64,000 nt of DNA from positions 22,638,237-22,702,236 of the forward strand of contig CM048844.1 of the NCBI GenBank assembly GCA_026545765.1, in the 5' to 3' direction. The DNA comes from Plantago major (taxonomy: Eukaryota; Streptophyta; Magnoliopsida; Lamiales; Plantaginaceae). Under the pieces are notes generated by a model. That model saw nothing but the letters and a program-made list of their open reading frames with translations. It made no database searches and was not told the DNA's origin. The translations under genes were made by a program, and so were the position numbers. Within the stretch, counting starts at the first letter, position 1. Each line of letters opens with the position of its first letter. This document shows, piece after piece, positions 11,739 to 26,460 of the stretch.

Positions 11739-11743
11739 CGATG

Positions 11744-13410
11744 GTTCGAGTGAAGATCGATCATCGCCGTGAAATTTGACATCGTCGTTGGAAACTTATT
11801 GGCTATTGGGTTAGTAGGGAAGATAAAATTTTGACAACAATAAATTGTTGTGTTCACCATGTATCTTTAAAAATGTACAAGTAAAAAAAGTATTACCTTA
11901 TTCAAGTGAAAAACCTTTTAACTAATCAATATTTTACTTATTTAGCATCGAAAAATAGAAAAGGGATGACAATACGAGCTAATTTTTAAATGAGGTTGAG
12001 ACCTAGTCAGTTCAATTGTATGGCTCTTAACTTTACTTCATCCTAAAATGTGATACTATAAATGAATAAGTGAATAGATCAAGGACTCATTTGCAATGTT
12101 GAAAGTAAATGAGTATTTTTCTATCAAATACTATAATTTTCCAAATTAAATTTTCGTTTAAGTTTTGTTGACTTCTAGATCTATGAGTAATTAGAAAATA
12201 AATTGAAACTACGTAGATGCAATTGTTAAAATTACATGAATTAATTTGCGAAATGATTGTTTATTAAGGGTATCAAATGTAGTAAGCTCCAAAGATAATG
12301 CTCCACCTCACCTCTCTCGCCTCTACAAGGACACCAAAAATTAATATACATCTCACACTTCCGATTTGTGAAAAGCTAAGCAAGGAGGAGGTTAGAATTC
12401 TACTAGTGTTCGAAGTATTTACACATTATTCTATCTTTCGTTCACCCTAATTGAAAAATGTTGTGTCTATTAAGTACAGTTTTGTGTTTGTAATTTGGAT
12501 TCGCGGAAGGTGATTGTTAGAACGGATGTTGGTGTCAGGTGTCGCATTAAAATTTTAGGCAATTTTATAATTTCAAATGGATAAGTTTTGAGCTATCTGA
12601 AAAATAAATACTAGAAGTTTGAAAATTGCAAAATGATTTTCAAATTTATAATTTCATATTTTAATGGGGAAAGATTATCCAATTGATATTGGTCAACATA
12701 ATTTGACTCAAATATAATTATTGAGATTATACGGACTTAAATACAATAACGAGATTTATCAAGAGTTATCATATTAAATTGCCAGATTAAGGGTGGAAAT
12801 TGAGCAATGGTTATGATGTTGGGTTGGGCCAATTCTGCGAGAGTTACTGGAGTTAAACTTTGGATTCCAGAATTGGGCCAACTCTAAAATCCTCCCAAAC
12901 TCCGCTCAAACATCAAAATTCACTCAATCAAATTTCAATATCTCACAGTGTACTACTGTATACAATTGTGATTCAGTTTTGTGCCCTTCCATTTCTAATT
13001 CATAGAAACTCAACCCCTTGAGCCGGGCCTACACATAATCAATTTAACATGAGTCTCATTTTCAATCAATTTAAATTCTCTTGAACTTGCAAATTCTAAG
13101 TTAGTATTATTCGATTAAGTAGACTTGTCTTTGCAAATGGCATCATTAATTCGATAAAAAAAAAAAATTCTGAGAAAAAATGTAGTAATAAGTTTTGAAC
13201 GAGTCATATGATTGTGAATCAAAAAGCAATGAAGCACAAGTAATAAGTTTTGGGTCTAAGCTCATTTCAATTAAAGCTTGAGAATTACACTTTGAAACGA
13301 CCTATTAAGTATTGAACGACCTGAACAATACTCAAATCGTCTCCAAACATAAATCAACTCGACTCGATTTCCATATCGAACAATCCAAGTCCGAGACGAA
13401 AATATCGTAG
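11744..13410. other. Gene-free stretch
   Basis: AT-rich intergenic sequence. Near 12833-12890 GGGCCAATTCTG faces CCAGAATTGGGCC across about 30 bases, a small imperfect hairpin. No coding family seen. Confidence 0.5.
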
Positions 13411-13460
13411 CCAGGGGCGGAGCGTAGCTTGAGCTACATATTGCTCCAGCCACACCCTTG
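13411..13460. mobile_element. Solo hAT-MITE-like terminus
   Basis: CAGGGGCGGAGC matches the terminus of the hAT MITE at 36284 (CAGGGGCGGAACC). No inverse partner is found downstream, so this is a truncated copy. Confidence 0.4.
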
Positions 13461-13949
13461 AAAGCTTAATTTGTTCATACCCATATATTTTTCATGTTCT
13501 GCAGAATGGCCCAAACTAAATTTTAGTAACATATACTTGCAATTTAGTATAGATCATAGTTCAAAACTAAACCCACATATAAATATTCAATCTCAATGTA
13601 GCCCAACAAGGAATCCCAAACATATTTTACACTTTTGTGTTAGGTTGAGTACTTGTTAGCTATATTTTGGTTTAAGAGTCCTTTTTTTTGTTAGTTTATG
13701 TGATGATTATATTTAAATGAAAAATATGCATTACATATTCGCTCGGAAAAAAATGTTGGTGTTTCCCGCGAATAAGTGATGATTATTATATAGAATTTGT
13801 CCTCTTTATATAATAGTTACATGCATTTTTAGATTCTGACTCGCATCATATGCTACAGCTACAGTTGTGTGGGGCACCCAGTGTCTAGACAAGAAATTCC
13901 TACTATCATTTCCTGCTGCAAAACACCACCAAAATCATCAATCAATCAA

Positions 13950-17092
<3,143 letters not shown>

Positions 17093-19241
17093 TACATTTG
17101 ATCTCAGAATAAAAAGTCACAGTGGCAATAGAAATGGACAGTAAGACATTATCTGTTACAGCTTACTGGAATGTGGCTGGATGCATGGCCTATGAATATG
17201 ACTTCAAGAAACACAAGGAAACACTGTAGGAGAGGATAAGCTAAAAGGCTGCTTCCAAAAGATAGAATAATTAATGGTTCAAGTGAATTTCCCTTTCAGT
17301 TTGTGACTTTGTGGTGTAATTGAAAATTATCACAATAATTCTCTGCCTTTGGTCCCGGAAGCCATAGAGTTCAAGTCACAATATTTGTCTGCATCATAGC
17401 TTGACCATAAACTTATTGCTCTAAACAATTCAAATATGGCAGTGGTTTTTGTAGTTAACTCTACCAAAATGGACACTTTGTACTGGTATTATGTTTTTGT
17501 TTGGGATGGGGAGGGGTGTAATGGTGGGACTAAAGGGAATTGTATTTATATACGACATTTATTTATCAGCTTGCTTATAAATTAAATGGTTTTATTTGAT
17601 TATTTGATCAAAATAAGTTCATTACGTGAACAAAACTAGCTTATAACTGATAAGGGAATTAATTTGGTAAGATACGTTAGTTGGCTTTTTAGAACATACT
17701 AAGTTGGCCTGTTTTCTATATAATACTTTAACAAATCGACTAACTTATTAAACACTTCCTTTAAAATTAAATTTCAACCGTTTGGTACAAAGTTAAAGAA
17801 AATGAGTGGGAAATGTATGTAATTCCTAACATGGGGATTGTTGGTGCTTGGCATGAACAATGAAGTTCAATGCTACGGACTATGAAGTTAAATGTGTATA
17901 AGAAATGTGTAAAAAGTACTATATTAGAAAGATGAAGACAATTGATCGATGGAATTGAAATAGTGTTTAGTTTCTCTCATTTTTAACTTTATGCCAAGTC
18001 ATCGGCTAGGTCATCAACTTGATGTAATAGGGTTTATAGTATGCTTTGACCGAGACCATAATAAAATAAGTTTTGCAAATAAAAAAAAGCTTAAATTACA
18101 TGTTGATTATAGAAAAAAAAAGGAAAAATAAAACTTTGTTATGTTGTGGTTCCCATTAGGGTTCTTTGATATGAGTTTCTAATGTTGGTTATGTGTCATA
18201 GTGATTTGGAGATTAGTAAACCATACTCCGTAAGGTTTATGTTAATTTATTTGTTGTGGCGTGTAATGATCTTGCATTGCAAAGATTTTCTTTCATTTAA
18301 AGGCCCTCAGATTACGTTGGTATTATTAAATCAAGAATGCTGCCTTGTTTTGAATTCCGAGTAGTTATTAATGCATTATCATTTCCTTTTAAAAATAAAT
18401 GTTTGGTACGGAATTTTAATTGATCATATTTTAAAAAAATTAACTGATAAATAGAAACTAAAAATTTATTGAGTTGTATTTGTGGTAAAAGTGTAAGTTT
18501 ATGAGGATGTAGAAGCGAATTAAAGTTGCAATACAAATTATAAATAAACTTGAGAAGTGCAGGATTAAATTAAAGTTGCAATCCAAAGAAGATGAATTCT
18601 CTAATACTCAATTAAATTCGAGACTTAATTGCAAATTAAACATTCGAAAGGACTTTATGGTCTCTCCGTTAAGCGAACTAAGGTGGAATGAAGATTAGTA
18701 GGGGAAGGATCGGATGGACGGCAGGGAAGAGAAGTTCTTTTAGCGGAAGGGGGATGTTATTGCATAGCAGGTGGCGATGGAAACACGTAAGGCAGGGACA
18801 CGTGTCGAAGATTAGGCAGCAACACATTTTCAGATGATATTCTTTTTTGATTTTTCTTTTCATCCGCCAAATTGACATTGACATGTGGTCCCATACGTGT
18901 CCTCTTCTCCCTTCTCTCTGCTCATGCCTTTCTTCCTTTTCCACACAAACCCCACTCGCATCCATTTCTCCACTAAACACCACGCGCCACTACTAATACT
19001 ATTCTTTTACTCTTAACATGAAAGGATTTTCTCAATCTTCTTCCGCTGTACCTCACTAGTGCACATTTCGACAATGCTATCACACACTAGGCAAACTCAA
19101 CTTTCTGTTTGGATTGGCATTTTATTTTCCTATCTTTCAGTTAATCTAACAAGAACATTTTAAATCAGAAATTCATACATACGACGGTGATGATAGTATT
19201 TTATGCACGATGCATATTCTAAACATCATATCATAAATAGT
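17093..19241. other. Gene-free stretch with an orphan G-box cluster
   Basis: Contains the 3' UTR of the SDR gene and AT-rich DNA. At 18783-18902 there are three ACGT-core motifs: ACACGTAA, GACACGTGTC (G-box at 18799-18804) and ATACGTGTCC. A pyrimidine-rich run follows (18900-18970), as in a promoter, but no gene lies just downstream. Confidence 0.5.
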
Positions 19242-19249
19242 CTAATAAA

Positions 19250-19690
19250 CAGTGGCGAATTCAGAAGAAAAATTCAGCGGGGTCAAAACTTTATACAATA
19301 TGATAGTTCTGAACGTTACATAAGAATTTTATATTTGAAAAACCATAATAAAATTAAAAGGAATATATATATTCTATTATCATTTAGTGCATCCAAATTT
19401 TTGTTTTTTTTTTAAACCCACTCTTTTTTCATATAAAAACGGTAATGGTTATAAATATTTATACTTCAAACCCAAAATGATTGAAAAATATACTTCATAC
19501 CCAAACTGATTGAAAATGTGAGTGTTTGTTTTGCTGAACCAGGGTCAAGAAATATACAATCAATGTACCAAATCACTCTACCACTGCATTTTCTACAAAC
19601 ATGTCAGCAGAATATACATATACTACTTCAAATTTGAGCGGGGTCCAAGGGTCCAGTGCCTCCACTGGACCCCATGTGTCTCCGCCACTG
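19250..19690. mobile_element. hAT-type MITE
   Basis: Starts CAGTGGCGAATTC and ends TCCGCCACTG, a short inverted terminus. Flanks are CTAATAAA (19242-19249) and CTAATAAG (19691-19698), an 8-base duplication with one change, as hAT elements make. It is 441 bp with no transposase. Confidence 0.82.
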
Positions 19691-19994
19691 CTAATAAGTA
19701 TTAGAGTTGTTATTTTAACATGAATTTTCAATAAAAATCAATATGTTGTTGAGTGAGATAATTGTTAATATCTGAATGAATTTTTTTAAATAATTATATA
19801 GTGATATTTGTGTTCTTTCAGTGCTTGTTTGTGACATTATAGTTTGACAGAAGAGTGTGGAGCATTTTCTATTATGATACGTATAATGTTTTCGTTGCAA
19901 GACGAGATAACAATAACGAAACAATCTTTGCACTTTGCAAATTTAGTAGTCTAATCCAAACCTACCATCTCCACATTTAATACCTAGACTCGAT

Positions 19995-20210
19995 AAACTA
20001 AGAGTAACTTTTGCGAGAGACCAAATTAAACATTACATATTTTGTCACAAACATGACATGTTTAACTACAAGCATCGCATGTTAAATAATCCATGTAATG
20101 CAAGTATAGTGCAGGTTTATTATACACACACGATGTTTGAAGTTAAACATATGATGTTTGTACGTAAATATGTGATGTAATAAACTAATATCCTAATGTT
20201 CAATTTGTTC
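19995..20210. repeat. Dispersed repeat related to 51610-51850
   Basis: Shares GCGAGAGACC, ACATATTT and CATATGATGTTTG/ATCATATGTTTAAC-like blocks with the stretch at 51610-51850. Likely a decayed MITE; borders are unclear. Confidence 0.4.
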
Positions 20211-20599
20211 TTCATTATTTCTTAATTAATTTTTAACTTTTCAATTTATTAACCCATTATCATATTTGTTCATTCTTCATTTAAATAATAGTAAATCCTT
20301 AAATTTCTTTTATTTTTATTTCGTTGACTACATATCGACCGATAAATTTGTCCACGAGTGGAGTAAATATAATTATTTACTTTTTTTGGTTTGAAAATTA
20401 TATTCTTACCTTATTCAACAATCATTATTTCACCTACCCAGATAGTCCCATTTTTCATAATTCCATCTCATGCAACATCCATTGACGAGATATTTCCATT
20501 TCCTCAAATCCCAACTTTGATAATCACAAAACAGAGCGTGCCCATCACGCGACTCCACCAAACGTGAGAAGCTAACCAACACAAAATCTCGTACAATAC

Positions 20600-21156
20600 G
20601 ATCGTTCCACGTGTTGATTATCCTCGTCTCCAAAAGAAAAAAGCATACTTAAAAATTCCGTGGGCTAATTAAACCAACAAAAAAAAAACCAAAAATTCAA
20701 AAACGCCAATAAGTACAGGCGAAAAGCGGGTCCGATGACCACATGCGTGTCAGTAAAACAAGCCTTCTCCATCCCTCTCTCCTTCGTGTTGCCCTCCCAT
20801 TGGTCCACGTACACCCACCCTACTACAACCTACCCCCTCTACGTGGTACTCTGAAGATCTTCCAAATCCTTCAATCCAAATCAAGGGCTCAGATCTCTCC
20901 GTTTCGTAATCAGCGTCTCTACGTCATTCCAACTGTGCATGTCGGATGATACATTTCACTTTCCTTAATTTCCTTTCCTCTGCCCTAGACGGTGACGGGC
21001 AGCTGCCCGTAACATCTCCTCAATCCTCCATTTACATAACCCCTCCTCTTCTCTCTTCCCACTTCCATAATTTCATTTCAAAATATCTCCTCTGATAATT
21101 CTTCTTTTCCTCAATCGAATCAAATCAATTCAATTGTTATTGCCTAATTCTAATTC
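20600..21156 (+). promoter_or_regulatory. PP2CA-like promoter with ABRE/G-box motifs
   Basis: CACGTG at 20608-20613, CCACGTAC at 20805-20812 and TACGTGG at 20840-20846 are ACGT-core elements. Group A PP2C genes are known to be induced by ABA through AREB/ABF factors binding ACGTG, so these fit feedback control. The last 100 bases are C/T-rich, like a 5' UTR. Confidence 0.55.
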
Positions 21157-22701
21157 ATGCCTATGACTGGTATGTGTTGTGGAGGAAACATGGGGGAAAC
21201 GGAGACGACGGCTCCGATCGAGCCGAGTTCGAGATCGGCTCGCCGGAGGAGGATGGAGGTGCATCAGTTTAACTTTGTCCCCAACGACACTGCGCTTGCG
21301 AATTCCTTGCCGAAGAGGAAACGGCAGAGGATCGAGCTGATTTCGCCTAGGGAGTGTGACAACGCGATCCAGACCAGTGGTATTGTGGAACCGAAGAGTG
21401 ATCGGAACTCAGGTGGTGGAGGAGAAGCACCGGAAACGAAGGCGATTGATGTATCGGATGTTCCTTCTGGATCGGCAAGTGTTATTCAAGTGAGGGAGAA
21501 TCCGAAATTCGGTTTGACGTCTGTTTGTGGAAGGAGGAGAGATATGGAAGATGCGGTGGCGATTCATCCCTCTTTCTCTCGCCGGAGTGACGATTCTTCC
21601 ACCGAGTTGCATTTCTTCGGTGTTTACGATGGCCATGGCTGCTCTCATGTAATTAATCCAATCCTAAACTGATAATTGAACAGGAGTTTGTAGAATTCAA
21701 TCGAGTTTCTAACTGATTGATGAACTGGTTGCAGGTAGCGACGAGGTGCAAGGACAAGATGCACGAGATTGTGAAAGGCGAGTGCGAGAACGAATCGGAA
21801 TCGTCCTGGGAGAAAATGATGGCGAGTAGCTTCTCGAAAATGGACAAGGAGGTTACCGATTGGTCTTCCACCGGAGGTGATGTCGCAAGGCACGCTTGCC
21901 GGTGCGAGCTTCAGACTCCACAGTGCGACGCCGTCGGATCTACTGCTGTGGTTGCCGTTGTTACGCCGGAGAAGATTGTCGTGTCGAATTGCGGCGATTC
22001 TCGTGCCGTTTTGTGTCGAAACGGTGTCGCAATTCCTCTTTCTGTTGATCATAAGGTGAGTTACTGTGAAAATTAATCAGATCTGTGATTTGGAAGCATA
22101 ATTCAAGTCATTGGGTTCTAAAAAACGGTTCTGATTTGTTTGTTACAGCCGGATCGACCCGATGAGCTGGACCGGATTCAAGAAGCTGGTGGCCGGGTTA
22201 TTTTTTGGGATGGTCCGAGAGTACTCGGTGTATTAGCCATGTCACGCGCTATTGGTGAGTACTCAATCATAGATTAAAATCTAGGTTTCGAATTTTGATA
22301 CTATACTTCATTTTGTTTCTAATGTAGCCTAATGATATTTTGAATTTTGTGTCACAGGTGACAATTATTTGAAGCCGTACGTGATACCGGAACCCGAGGT
22401 GACGATAACTGATCGAACGGCTGAGGACGAGTGTCTGATCTTGGCGAGTGATGGATTGTGGGACGTGGTGTCAAACGAGACCGCGTGCAGCGTGGCGCGA
22501 ATGTGCTTGCAGTCGCGTAAGCCAGCGTCTCCGGTGAGATCACCCGGCAGCTATAGCACCGTTGCGGCTGGAGAAAGTTCCGACGAGGCGTGCTCCGACG
22601 CGTCGATTCTGTTGACGAAGTTGGCCTTGGCGCGTCATAGTACCGATAACGTGAGTGTAGTGGTTGTTGACTTGAGAAAGGGTAGTACTCCTATTTGTTA
22701 A
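21157..22701 (+). CDS. PP2CA: Clade A protein phosphatase 2C (PP2CA/AHG3-like), ABA signalling
   Basis: Four exons (21157-21648, 21735-22055, 22149-22254, 22358-22701) join in frame to 420 residues, all GT-AG. Clade A PP2Cs dephosphorylate SnRK2 kinases and are inhibited by ABA-bound PYR/PYL receptors. Residues 1-110 are a variable basic N-terminus with an RRRR run and a KRKRQR patch, possibly nuclear. The PP2C domain follows, with [17 protein letters not shown] (metal Asp), [56 protein letters not shown] and [10 protein letters not shown]. The Trp in the VIFWDG block is the receptor-lock residue of ABA-regulated PP2Cs. The [17 protein letters not shown] stretch points to PP2CA/AHG3 rather than ABI1 or HAI. 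An alternative start is the Met after residue 1 (MPMTGM). No defects seen. Confidence 0.95.
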
Positions 22702-23881
22702 GATTAAGTATGAAGATGATGATAGGTTAGTAGGTCACGTTTAATATGATTATGATCAATATTGTAATCTTTTTATGGCTAATATTTTTTTAGCTCCTAA
22801 TTTGGGCGGTTTGTATTTATTATGAAAAGTAATACATTATCCAGCTCCGTTGAGGAAGTGTAGAAAATGAAATGGGACTACATTATTGGAAAAAATGTAT
22901 GTGTCAGTTAATTAAGTTATACAAGCAACCAACTTTAACACGTGGTATCCGCGTATGTTGTGGTTGATATGTTTGCATGAATTGTAGATAAGAAGTAAAC
23001 ACAGGAAGAAAATTAATCACTCTGTCACGGAGAAATGTTTACATTAGTTTTTGACGCATAATTATAGGAAAAAAAGAAATATACTTTAATATAAATCTAT
23101 ATTTGTTAATTTTGGCGAAAGATTCAGAATGTGAGCAATGTCAAAGAAGAATGAAAAATTAAATTACAGTAGGTATCAATGAGGGAAAAGAGAAGAGCAA
23201 AAAATATGCACTTTGCAAAAATATTTATAGAACCCATTGCTAGCTAGCAGGAAAGAATGTAGCCGTTCTCAATTTTTCACAATCTTCTTTTGTACCTAAC
23301 CGCATTGATTCTGAAACAGTAATATCGAAGAATAATCCTTAGCATCATTATTTAAAAATGGTAAAAGCCATCCATACAAAATAACTAATCATATTTATTC
23401 CTGAAACACTATAATTAAGTTTCTCGTTACATTTACATACATTAATATGATGTGAAAAATTAAAGGTTTGCCCACTTTTGTAGTAATTGAAAACTCAAAA
23501 ACTGAATGACCATTTGTTGAGTTCCGGTCATAATCTTGAAATTCGAACTGTGATTTGAGGTTGCATGTAAGTTAAGAAACTGTTGTTGCATATTAATCAC
23601 ATGAACATCAATGACATAGGAATGTGTTGAAGTAAACATGCAACACTAAATATGTTGGGTATTAAAGCAAAATTATGAATATTAATGTACTTGCAGAATT
23701 TGTCGAATCAGCAATTGCGTGCGTGTATTTACAATGATGAGTTTTGGTGGAAAGCAACTAAATATGTCCTAAACATAAGCAGAATGAAGGTTGAGCCAAA
23801 AAAAAAAAAAAATCAGAAAAGTAGATTCAATGTGGTTGATCGAAAACATATATGCTGAAAATGTATCAGTCAAAAAAAGAA
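22702..23881. other. Gene-free stretch between PP2CA-like gene and Helitron
   Basis: 3' flank of the phosphatase gene, then AT-rich DNA with no supported feature. The 3' terminus of the minus-strand Helitron should lie here, but I could not identify the CTRR end and hairpin. Confidence 0.5.
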
Positions 23882-25871
23882 TCAAAGATTACAATTCAGA
23901 TGTTGTTGTAATTCAGCTTTGTGAATAATTCCTTTAAAACCACATTTTTTTGTGTAAACTCCTTCATGTCCATCTAGTTTCCCTTGTCTTAACAACACTT
24001 TGGTTGTCGCTTCAGAAGTCCCACGGGAAAGAGCGACGTATAATTGGCCATGACTGAAAACATGATTTGGCAAGTATATCCCAACGTGTGGTATTGTCTG
24101 TCCTTATGATTTGTTAATTGTCAATGCAAAGGCAAGTCGAACTAGAAATTGCTTACGTGTCATCTCAAATGGGAGCTCTGAATCTTCCGATGTCTTAAGG
24201 GGTGAGCGAGGCAATAAAACTCTTGTTCCTTTAAAAGGTCCCGTTATGACCTCAACGTCAATGAAGTTTCTGCCAAACCCATGACAGACTAATCGAGTCC
24301 CGTTGCATAGACCACATTTCGGGTCAATGTTCCACAAAAGCATTATCACACACCCCTTCTTCAAAGTCAGCTTGTGTTATATGGATCCACCCACCTATTA
24401 TCAACCAGTTTGTCACCACTTGAATCCAAAGAGATGTACATGTAGTCATCACGACGACGATAAAGAGGGTATGAGTCATTCCCTTGTATCGTGCATTGCT
24501 GAAATTGCTTGGGGAAGTTTTTCTTACATGTAGTGCGACCTTTCATGCAAGGAGCAGTGGAATTCATTGCACCGCAAGGACCATGAATCATGTGTTTCAA
24601 TACAGCTTCGTAAAGCAAAGGTTGCTCATCTTTAATTGGTATTTCAGCAGAAATAAAGCGATCATAATCATCAGGAGTTTTGGGCTTATCATTTTCATGT
24701 ACCTTCACCAACATATGAACATGAGGAAGTCCACGCTTTTGAAATTCAACAACATGGACATGTGCGATAGATGTCCCTAGCACGCCTTTTTTATAAATAT
24801 AATCTTTAAGATTCTCATATTTGGCTCTGAATATGCGCGTTAACAAATCTGGTCGATCTTGCAGTGTTTGGCCAGGTAGCAGCTGATCTTTTATTTCTTT
24901 CCAGTTGGGGTTGCAAGTCATGGTTATGAAAAAATCAGGCTTGTCCATCTTTCGAACAACCGCCATTGCATCCTGGAACTCTTAGTACTTGTTTCTTTCG
25001 CTGCCATTGAAAGAGGAAGGCAGAATTGTACGTCTTCCAACATTTGCTACACATGGGAAAAATGATTTTAGCTATCTTGCAAGAGGGCACATGATATAGG
25101 CATGTAGACTTATAAGAAGAATAAGGAAGTTTATATGCATCAGTTTCACCAGCATGTAAGGAGTCATGTAAACCTTGGTATAACTCAGCTCTAACGGTAT
25201 CTTGATGAGTTCTTATGTAATTCAATCTTTGAGTTTCGATCTTCACATAATTGTCCACAATATATTGATGAAGTAGTCGACCTCCATATAGTAAGATGGA
25301 AGGATTCGATCGAATCTGAGGTAATTCCGAAAAACTGAATTAGCATTAGAAAACTTACGAAAATGTTTAAGAATGTTGTAAATGTAGGGACAACTTACTT
25401 GTAACATGTAGTTGTAGTAGTCGCAACATGTCACTTTTTGTCCATGGATTGTATGGCTGTTGATGTCCCAACCATATGTCCCATATGGGAGCAATAAGGG
25501 ATATATATTGTAGAGGATCATAGTAACCAGCGCATTCACTAACAGTAATAAGATCACCTCCAATTTTTTGAATAACTATATCTCTGTTAGTTGCATGTGA
25601 AAGATCATCATTGTTACAAATAACAGAAGCTACCTGTGATTCAGAGGGCACAACATATTGCCTATCTTCGGCTGGTCTTGCTTTAATGAGAAGCCGACAA
25701 TCAATAATTCCAGAATTTTGAGAGAGTTGACAAAACGTCTTGATGAAGGGATTATGGACATTCAATATTCTCTTAATTTTTTCAATCAAATGTCTATTCA
25801 AAGTATTTCTTTCCCTTAGACAATTCTCAATCTCATGCTCAGTGTCCTAAATAAACATTTGAAGGAATCTA
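23882..25871 (-). pseudogene. Helitron RepHel pseudogene, Rep core and helicase tail
   Basis: The frame continues from the N-terminal part as RFLQMFI, then a stop (TAG) where the family has a sense codon, then DTEHEIENCL and the Helitron_like_N region. The Rep block contains TMTCNPNWKEI and the HUH metal motif in FQKRGLPHVHML (near 24720). After NRWVDPYN (about 24370) the sequence jumps to CGLCNGTRLVCHGFG near the helicase C-terminus. The two-Tyr Rep motif and most helicase motifs are therefore deleted. A further stop replaces Gln in the INKSQGQT-type motif (near 24107) before QLYVALSRGTS. It cannot make active protein. Confidence 0.88.
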
Positions 25872-25889
25872 GCACTACAAGAAAACAAG

Positions 25890-26225
25890 TGGTTTAGCGA
25901 CGGAATTATCCGTCACTAAGCCACTGCCGATCCGTCGCTAAGGCCTTAGCGACGGATAGACGCCCGTCTTAATGACGGGCGTCTCTAAGGCGAATTAGCG
26001 ATGGATTTTTATCCGTCGCTAATAGCCACGGAATTGGCGACGGATAGGGCGTTGACCCTCCGTCGCCATTAGAGACGGATAATTATCCGTCTCTAATCTA
26101 ATTAGGGCTAGAACGCCCTAATTCGTTGTTTAGCGACGGAACGAATTAGGGAGTGCTACCCTAATTCGTAGTTAGCGACGGATAGTTTCGCTAAACAACG
26201 AATTAGGGCGTTCTAGCCCTAATTC
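25890..26225. repeat. CACTA-2 left subterminal hairpin array
   Basis: Repeated TAGCGACGGAT / ATCCGTCGCTA words in both orientations, plus CGAATTAGGG and its inverse. Such arrays bind the TNPA-type protein in En/Spm elements. Confidence 0.88.
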
Positions 26226-26460
26226 ATAGTTTACTAAACTACTGTTTTTTTTTAATTTTTTTTTAAAATTATTTTATAATTTTCACCTGTTTTTTCAACA
26301 AATATAATAGTGATATGTCACAAAGGGGAAATTGCATTAATTAACAACAACGATTCGTCCAAAAAACAAATTATCCAAAATAAAGTCTACATATCCGAAT
26401 ATAAATCCAAATATCCAACAAAGTAAAAAGTAGCATAGTATCCAAAACATCACAACATCA

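Noticed and set aside
18678..18983. Minus-strand 101-codon frame
   Set aside because: No family motif and composition like the antisense of a CT-rich promoter-like stretch.
21645..22059. Minus-strand and other-frame open stretches over PP2CA exon 2
   Set aside because: Shadows of the real plus-strand exon; no conserved motif.
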